A DNA stretch of 64,000 bases from Desulfonatronospira thiodismutans ASO3-1 (GTDB taxonomy: Bacteria; Desulfobacterota; Desulfovibrionia; Desulfovibrionales; Desulfonatronovibrionaceae). The notes beneath the pieces were generated by a model. It worked only from the letters and a program-made list of their open reading frames with translations, did no database searches and had not been told where the DNA came from. This document shows positions 62,976-64,000 of the stretch, in pieces. Within the stretch, counting starts at the first letter, position 1. Each line of letters opens with the position of its first letter. The position numbers were made by a program, and so were the translations under genes. The stretch is from positions 302,001 through 366,000 of the forward strand of contig NZ_ACJN02000001.1 of NCBI RefSeq assembly GCF_000174435.1, given 5' to 3'.

Positions 62976-64000
62976 ATGCAGCCTGGATTGCTTAAAGACA
63001 GACAGAAACAGGTCTATCAGAAAGGGACCACTCCCTTTGACCTGGATTGCAACAAAGGCAGCCTGGCCGGAGCCGTGAGTCAACGGGCCTGCGTATTCTG
63101 CGGCTCCAGGGTGGTGCTCTACCCCATTGCCGATGCCCTGCACTTAGTACACGGCCCGGTGGGTTGTGCAGCCTACACCTGGGACATCCGGGGCTCCCTG
63201 TCCTCGGGTCCTGAACTGTACCGCCTTAGTTTTACCACGGATCTCCAGGAAAAGGATGTCATATTCGGCGGAGAAAAAAAGCTCTACCAGGCCCTGGTGG
63301 AACTCATCGAGCGCCATGACCCCAGGGCCGCCTTTGTCTACTCCACCTGTATCGTGGGACTCATCGGGGATGACCTGGCAGGAGTATGCAAAAAGGTCAG
63401 CCGGGAAAAGGATATACCGGTCATCCCGGTGCAGTCCGAGGGATTCAAAGGCAATAAAAGGGCCGGATACCAGGCCGCCTGCAAGGCCATGTTTGAACTG
63501 GTGGGTTCGGCTGACACCAGTGATATTTCCCCGGTGGCAGTCAATATCCTGGGGGATTTCAACCTGGCCGGGGAGACCTGGATCATCAGGGATTATTACC
63601 GGCGCATGGGAGTAGAAGTGGTGGCCAACATAACCGGAGACGGCCGGGTGGATGACATCAGACGATGTCACGGAGCCTCCCTGAACCTGGTGCAGTGCTC
63701 CGGAGCCACCGTGGAGCTGGCCAGAATGATGCAGGAAAAATACGGCATCCCCTATAAGCAGGTCTCCTATTTTGGAATGGAGGATATGGCCAGGGCCCTG
63801 TATGAAACCGCTGATTTCTTCCAGGATAAGGACCCGGGCATAGCAGCCAGGACCCAGGAAATTGTCCGCCGGGAACTGCAGGCCATACACCCGGAAGTGC
63901 AGAAATACCGCTGGGACCTGGAAGGCAGAAAAGCAGCCATTTACGTGGGCGGAGCCTTTAAGGCCTTTTCCCTCATCAAGTGCTTCAGGCACCTGGGTAT
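62976..64000 (+). CDS. nifE: FeMo-cofactor scaffold NifE, cut by the window edge
   Basis: The open frame from ATG 62976 (AAAGGAAAG upstream) runs without stop for 341 codons to the edge. GSLAGAVSQRACVFCGSR near 27-44, HGPVGCAAYTWDIRG near 60-75, YSTCIVGLIGDD near 118-130 and ITGDGRVDDIRRCHGA near 218-233 follow NifD but with NifE features. NifE with NifN (expected next, beyond the window) is the scaffold on which the FeMo cofactor is finished. Confidence 0.95.
   Translation, partial: MQPGLLKDRQKQVYQKGTTPFDLDCNKGSLAGAVSQRACVFCGSRVVLYPIADALHLVHGPVGCAAYTWDIRGSLSSGPELYRLSFTTDLQEKDVIFGGEKKLYQALVELIERHDPRAAFVYSTCIVGLIGDDLAGVCKKVSREKDIPVIPVQSEGFKGNKRAGYQAACKAMFELVGSADTSDISPVAVNILGDFNLAGETWIIRDYYRRMGVEVVANITGDGRVDDIRRCHGASLNLVQCSGATVELARMMQEKYGIPYKQVSYFGMEDMARALYETADFFQDKDPGIAARTQEIVRRELQAIHPEVQKYRWDLEGRKAAIYVGGAFKAFSLIKCFRHLG

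Overview
The window looks like the chromosome of a Desulfovibrionales-type deltaproteobacterium. The evidence is nifH-nifI1-nifI2-nifD-nifK-nifE order, a three-domain NifU beside NifS, rubrerythrin, HypF, many sigma-54 activators and very large PAS/GAF hybrid kinases. A NaChBac-type sodium channel would fit a soda-lake relative such as Desulfonatronospira or Desulfonatronovibrio, but the genus is an inference.

Layout. 0-4.2 kb: a cobalamin riboswitch pointing left off the window, then a FecCD-type metal-chelate ABC importer. 4.5-12 kb, mostly minus strand: rubrerythrin, voltage-gated channel, nifS-nifU, a SpoIIM-like membrane protein, a metallo-beta-lactamase/rhodanese protein and an amidohydrolase. 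12-18 kb: HD hydrolase, NtrX-like regulator, phosphoglycolate phosphatase, Uma2 nuclease, MazEF-like pair, YfiH and 5-formyl-THF cyclo-ligase. 18-27 kb: uvrA and hypF between two oppositely oriented tandem arrays. 27-31.5 kb: a protein pair of unknown function, initiator tRNA, then an AT-richer island-like stretch with a TPR/MazF pair, DUF4160/DUF2442 and a tyrosine recombinase. 32-43.5 kb: three giant sensor kinases and a 62-residue protein. 43.5-52.7 kb: a repeat-rich zone with broken genes (RAYT transposase, integrase, duplicated gene tail), an Rpn nuclease, a PA2779/PA2778/TPR operon and an SDR. 52.7-64 kb: nitrogen fixation: modB-modA-modC, nifA, nifV (opposite strand) and nifH-I1-I2-D-K-E running off the right edge.

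How the nitrogen-fixation genes fit together: ModBAC would import molybdate, NifV make homocitrate, NifU/NifS (45 kb away) supply Fe-S clusters, NifA activate a sigma-54 promoter seen before nifH, and NifI1/NifI2 switch nitrogenase activity by nitrogen status.

The most unusual content is not protein coding. The spaces between genes hold a layered set of palindromic repeats. Palindromes sit inside palindromes, and arms differ between copies but stay complementary within a copy. One family lies inside the riboswitch; related short repeats are spliced in frame into the receiver and ATPase domains of two hybrid kinases. A decayed RAYT-like (REP-associated) transposase lies among them. I could see no intact transposase that would move them in this window.
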